From Halictus rubicundus (Eukaryota; Arthropoda; Insecta; Hymenoptera; Halictidae), in the NCBI RefSeq assembly GCF_050948215.1, contig NC_135157.1, forward strand, positions 1,488,001 to 1,552,000: DNA of 64,000 bases, given 5' to 3'. Within the stretch, counting starts at the first letter, position 1, and each line of letters starts with the position of its first letter. Shown here in pieces: positions 59,038-64,000 of the stretch. Position numbers and translations under genes: made by a program. The notes below the pieces were generated by a model, which saw only the letters and a program-made list of their open reading frames with translations, was not told the origin of the DNA and ran no database searches.

Positions 59038-60850
59038 TTTCGTGAACGCGTCCACCACGACGAAGATGTGCCGGTACTGTTTGCGCGTCGACGGAAGAGG
59101 ACCGAGGTGGTCGACGTGGTACGTCTCGAGCGGCCGGTCTCCCTTTTCGATCGCGTGTAGGAACCCTTCTTGTCGTCCCTTTTTCCGTTGCGCGAGGATG
59201 CAGTCGATGCAATTATCGATTACGCTGTCGACTTTCGCTCGCATGGAAGGGAACCAGTAGTCGCGTTTGAGCAACGCCTCGGTTTTTACGGCCGAAAAAT
59301 GCCCGTTTTCGTGTGCTTTCCGTGTGACCTGCGTTTGCATTTCCCGGGGCACGACGATACGCAGGTCACCGTCTACTTCCCGCATTAGCAGCCCCCGTCG
59401 TAGCGCGTATCCGCCGACCCCTCGTTCCTTGATTCCCGTTATTATTTTTCGCAGGGCGTCGTCGCGCTCCTGCGCCCGGTGGACTCGCGCTGTAACGCTT
59501 TCCTCGCTCTCGATCGCGAGGCATGTTGACACGGGGTTACGACTGAGCGCGTCGACGTGTTGCATCGTGCTCCCTGGACGATGCTCGATCGAGTACTGGA
59601 ATTCCTCCAGCAGCAGCGCCCAGCGCGGGACCCGAACGCAGAGATCTCTTTTTCGCATCGTCAACGTGAATGCCCTACAATCCGTGACAACTTTGAACGG
59701 TATGCCGAGCAAGTAAACCCTGAACTTCCGGAGGGACCTTATAATCGCCAGGACTTCTAACTCGTAGCTCGGGTACCGTTGTTCCGCCGCCGTCGTCATA
59801 CTGCTCGCGTAATATACCGGGTGAAACGCGCCGTCCTCGCTATCGCGTTGCAACAACATCGCTCCGTATCCGAGCATCGATGCGTCGGTGTGCAGCTCGG
59901 TTTCTCGCTCGCGCTGGTACAGTTGCAATACCGGTCTCTTGGTCAGAGCCTCCTTGAGGAGTGCAAGGGCGTTCCGTTCTTCCGCTTCGAATTGGAAGGG
60001 CACTTCTGCCTTCAGGAGGCGCGTCAAAGGTCGTGCTATCGCAGAGTAGTTCGGGATGAATTTCCGGAAGTACCCGGACAACCCGAGGAAGCTCTGCACC
60101 TGCTTACCCGTGGTCGGTGTCGGAAACCGAGCTACCGCTTTGGTTTTATTTTCCGAGGGGCGCACGGTGCCTCCCTCCACTATGTGCCCGAAATATTCTA
60201 CGCGTGTCCTAAGGAACTCGCATTTGGCCCAGTTAATTCGTAGCCCGAATTCTGCCGCGCGCTTGAGAACCGCTATGAGCCGTCGTGTGCTATTCTCGTG
60301 GTCCGTCGTGGGTATGACTAGGTCGTCTATGTACGTTAGTACCGTTTTTTCCGTGATCAGGTCCCTGAACGCAACGTTTATGAATCGCTGAAAGACCGCC
60401 GGCGAATTGCAGAGGCCGAACGGGACCTTCAGGAACTCGTATTGACCGTCGGGTACAATGAAAGACGTGTATTTTCGGCTCTCCTGGTCTACCGGTACGT
60501 GGAAAAACGCGTACCGCAGGTCGATCGTACTGTACACTGAGGCGCCTTGCAGCAAATCGAGCTCGTCCTCGATTAGCGGGAGGGGGTACCGATCTCGAAC
60601 TATCTTCGCGTTCAGTTGCCGATAGTCTACGCACAGGCGGGTGGAGTTGTCCTTCTTCTTGACCAGGACGACTGGGCTCGCGTACTCCGAAAGAGAGGGT
60701 TGTGCGACGCCATCGCGTACCCACTCACTGATCTGCCGATTGACCTCGCCCCTTTCGGAAGGAGAGAGCCTTCTCGGCTGCTGGTTTACCAGCTCGTTAT
60801 CTTTTAAGATAATTCACATTGTGACTCCGACCTCCCGAATCGCGTTAGGC
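59038..60850 (-). pseudogene. Truncated Gypsy Pol (RT, RNase H, start of integrase)
   Basis: The frame begins near 60830, just after an in-frame TGA, and runs through RT (TRLCVDYRQLNAKIVRDRYP; VYSTIDLRYAFFHVPV; active-site LTYIDDLVIP), RNase H (LHTDASMLGYGAMLLQ; VVTDCRAFTL), the integrase zinc finger (HENGHFSAVKTEALL; CIDCILAQ) and the first integrase aspartates (YHVDHLGPLP; VVVDAFTK). It is then replaced by unrelated sequence near 59038. No LTR, Gag or integrase end is present. It belongs to a different Gypsy lineage from Gypsy-1, -2 and -3. The RT part is otherwise open, so truncation may be fairly recent. Confidence 0.88.
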
Positions 60851-61159
60851 TTATTGTTTCTCCGCGTTCACGTTAATTGTAAAAGTTCAGAAGGGATCCG
60901 TTCGCGTGTTGGATGTGTGAGGAGGAGAGTGCTATCCGCCAAATTAATATTGAATAGCTAGTTCAATGTTGGATTGATTGGAAGGAATCGCGTTTCGTCC
61001 CAGATCTGTTGGAGGACTCGTCAGTAAGCTGCCCAACAGATCTTGCCTTAGACGCGCGCGGATCACTGTGTCGATCCGTATTATCACTCGTCTTGGCTGC
61101 AGGCGCAAGAAGTTAGACGTCTCTTCGCTTGTATTTGGATGATACAAGAAGATAGGCAC
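60851..61159. other. Unassigned sequence
   Basis: No gene or known repeat is seen between the Gypsy remnant and the tandem duplication. Confidence 0.4.
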
Positions 61160-61391
61160 TTGATGGATCACTGAACTTGAATCTACACTATTTCGACTGC
61201 TAGGACCGAGTGAGCGATGTCACTGTCTCGACAGCTTAAAACGTAGTGTGTAGCGGATTCGTTCCGAATGATCAGTTGATGGATCATTGAACTTGAGTCT
61301 ACACTATTTCGACTACTAGGACCGAGTGAGCGATGTCACTGTCTCGAAAGCTTAAAACGTAGTGTGTAGCAGACTCGTTCCGAATGATCAG
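61160..61391. repeat. 116-bp tandem duplication
   Basis: Two adjacent copies (61160-61275 and 61276-61391) start TTGATGGATCA(C/T)TGAACTTGA and end TCGTTCCGAATGATCAG. Only a few substitutions separate them, so the duplication is young. Confidence 0.9.
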
Positions 61392-64000
61392 CTGCCTGTG
61401 GAAAGGATGCCTCTTGGAGGTAATGAGGGTGGTTCTGGAGTCAGGAGGAAGTCGCAAAAGATCCGCGTGGAGTCATTTGACTGTCCTGATTGGTGATTTG
61501 AGTTTGTCCGAGGTTGCATGTGGTCAGAACGCCTTCGGATTGGCTTAGAAGAATTCCGTAAGACAATCGAGAGGGTCATGACTGTTCGAGAGCTTCGAAG
61601 TAGAGTTTAAGGGAAAACTAATCTGCGCGCGAAATGGGGCGATACCTGACCCCGACGTTGGGGACTGTTGTTTTTCCTAGAGCCGAGCTTAGCCGCGAGG
61701 GTGTGCCAGCGGAACCTCGCTGTCGGTCGAGAGTGGGTCATAAAAAAAAGGGGGCTCGGTATGCAATGGGTTTAACCTTGAGAAGAAAGTCAGGTAATTT
61801 CTGTTTGGGCCACATTTGGCGACTTTCTACCGAGGGTAAGTTGACCTGCGAAAAGGCCCCTTTGTTCTGACTGCGAAGAAGGATGTCTTTGTTCCGAGAC
61901 TTTCTACAGCAAGTGGCAATAAATCGTCCGTAAATGAAAGTTCGTTGGTATTTTAGGCAAACGGTATTCCTTTCCGCGACGAAGTTTAGTTGTAACGGAA
62001 AAAGGACGTAATAAATATGCAAGATAGAAAATCCGCAGCTGCTCTCTCTCGACTATCTTTCCTGCGTTCGAGAATACCGATTCACGCTACCTATTGTTCT
62101 GTACGTCGGAACATGCTCCCCTCGTTGATCCATTCGGTCGATCAATAAATATGTGACAGTGACTCACGTTACGTTGATGTGTTGTAACGTGGACCTCCAC
62201 TCGCCGCGTGGGAAGGCGGGGGCGGGGTCCACTCCGGCAATTTATGGGCTCGGAGGCCGGGCCGCGTACGGCCGTGAATACGCGGTCCTCCCGGTACTAA
62301 CCGATTCTCGAAGGTTCTCGGAAATCGAAACGAACCTGCTGCTCGGGCGCCAGGCACCGGAAGGGTGCCACGCGAAACGCGGACGAAGTCCGCCCTTAGC
62401 TGAAGCTGGGGGCGGGAGGGGAACCTTCGGGAACCGCGAGAATGTCGAGAGGCGCGAAAAGGGTCGGGGGTTCGGACACGGAAGGGAGCGAGGACAGCCC
62501 TCACGGCAGGGCGGATCGCGCAGGTGAAAAGATCGGTAGTCGGGCTGGGCTCTACAATTTTATTGGCGTCGGATTTTACAAAGCCGCGGCCACGTGGCTG
62601 CACCCGAGAGCCCGCGCTCTTCGTACAAAGTTTGCGGTAAGGTGGAGGGTTCGCAACGCGCTGTTGTCGATCGGTAAAATACGCCGCGGGGGTGCGGTAG
62701 ATCGGCACGAGAATAGCCCCTCGCCGAAGCGAGGGGTTCGCGGCACGCAGGTGGTCGGCGCGATTACGGTATGACTGTCGCGGCGCGGTTTCGGTTCCGA
62801 CGGACGGCGAACGCTCGGCGAAAACTTCGCGTTAGGCTACGCGACGGCTCGATAGGAATAACGCGAAATGTAACGTAACAAACGGATGGTTGCAAACGGT
62901 AACGGCGGCAGCTCCTCCGAGGAAGACTTCCGCACGATATTTTTCCGGGAACTCGCTGCCGAGGCTCAAGGTACCGGTGAATTCGGTACGAGCGGAATGT
63001 CCGAGGCGAGAAGCGCCTCGGCGCGCGAAACTCGGGGAACGAGACGCGATATTACGCGTCCGACGGGCGATCCGCGAGCTCGCGTTGCCGCGAGGGCACG
63101 GAATCGTCGTCGGCCGACCTCGTCGGTTCCCCGACAGAGCCTGGCGAACCAACTCGCGAAAAATACACGAAAACGGTCACTTAGGGGACTCATCGTTCCT
63201 GCCGGTAATTTTTCCGCCGTCTGTCGCGGTTCTGCCCGTCTCGCTCGGGATGGTCCTCCGGTAGTTCGGCTCCTGCCTCGCAACGGTAACAAGATCGTGG
63301 TCCCGCTGTAGCTCGGTATTAGAACTGCACGCACGTCGCGTGTACGATAAGAGGACGAATCTCGGTAATATAAGCAACACGGCGGTCCGGGCTAATTCGA
63401 TAGTTTTTCTCTGTGCGACACAGTACGGAGGTCACCGCGACAGTAATTCGGCCTAGTCCGTTCGCGTTAAGGCAGGGTCCTCGCATCCCCACTCCTTGCC
63501 GTAGTCCGGCTTTTCCTCTAATTGGGCGCGTGTCTGGCGCGAAATTCGGAACTCGCAGGATCGTGCCTACGTCGGGTCCTTGGGCCCCAGACCTTACGCG
63601 AAAATCTTTCCGAAATTGAAACGCGGGGCAGATCTGTGACCTACCCCGGTATGGAGAGGGGGGGCGCCTACACCACCCTCGCCGAGGCCCCTTGCAATTG
63701 GCTAGGTGAGGCGACGGCAGGACCGCGAAATAGGTTGTCGGATGGTCGACAGGGGCCTTTGTCCCGCTTCGTCACCTCCGGGTTGTCTGGCCCGTGTGTG
63801 GCGTCGCCCATTCCTCGTTAGTACCGGTGCACCGGATTTGCGTATTGGCCATGGTTTGGCGTAGGTGGTCCCGCGAAGCGCTGTGCCCTTTCTTCAGGTC
63901 GGCTGGATACCGGGGGGCCGTTCGCCCACCTGAAACTTGCCGGGCTCGGCGCGCGCGAAAGGGTGAAAGTGCGAGTTTCCTGTCGATTCGGGATTTCCTC
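61392..64000. other. Unassigned sequence, GC-rich from about 62160
   Basis: I recognise no protein family. Overlapping open frames on both strands around 62153-63821 are typical of GC-rich non-coding DNA. A perfect 8-bp stem with CGAA loop lies at 62717-62736 (CCCCTCGC/GCGAGGGG). The GC-rich block could be an LTR or untranslated region of an element whose other parts lie outside the window. Confidence 0.4.

Noticed and set aside
62153..63821. Several overlapping frames of 100-180 codons near the right end
   Set aside because: They occur on both strands in the same interval, have no recognisable domains, and match GC-rich non-coding DNA.

Overview
The window is a dense, nested graveyard of transposable elements from an arthropod genome. 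The element families (BEL/Pao, several Ty3/Gypsy families including one of CsRn1 type, a Jockey-like LINE and a mariner-like DNA transposon) suggest an insect, most likely a hymenopteran such as an ant. I cannot name the species. I found no ordinary host gene, tRNA, rRNA or CRISPR array.

Layout. Positions 1-429 and 9064-9632 are one broken BEL/Pao pol gene (minus strand), split by Gypsy-1 (434-9059, minus, TSD GGAT). An integrase remnant of another LTR element with a probable LTR follows (9696-11262). Next come a repeat cluster (11960-12850), a mariner-like transposon with about 310-bp terminal inverted repeats (13227-15022), a Gypsy reverse transcriptase pseudogene (15023-16090), a diverged LTR related to Gypsy-1 (16710-18160) and a SWIM zinc-finger pseudogene (18290-18841). 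Gypsy-2 (20385-25938, plus, TSD GTCT, CsRn1 type, tRNA-Trp primer site) is intact. A solo LTR of the Gypsy-1 family (25951-27395, TSD ACAT) landed 8 bases beyond the Gypsy-2 target duplication.

From about 39 to 58.4 kb a minus-strand Jockey-like LINE is the host of further insertions. Gypsy-3 (27585-39076, minus, TSD AGTT) lies beside or inside its 3' end. A poly(A)-tailed retroposon made largely of GC-rich hairpins (39208-40041) sits in its 3' region. An outer BEL/Pao element (41918-55111, TSD GATTC) splits its ORF2, and an inner BEL/Pao element (42359-49022, TSD GGCGT) sits inside one LTR of the outer one. A truncated Gypsy pol (59038-60850) and unassigned sequence end the window.

How the genes work together. 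Each LTR element carries its own Gag, protease, reverse transcriptase, RNase H and integrase. The three Gypsy elements place pol in the -1 frame of gag and share the same in-phase decamer GGGAAACGAG just after the Gag zinc fingers, the expected site of ribosomal frameshifting. The BEL elements use one long open frame and a tRNA-Tyr primer site. The most unusual signals are: a heptamer (GCTGCCG in the sense strand) repeated 23 times across the Gypsy-3 interior; an extra zinc-knuckle ORF downstream of pol in the same element; and the hairpin-array retroposon.
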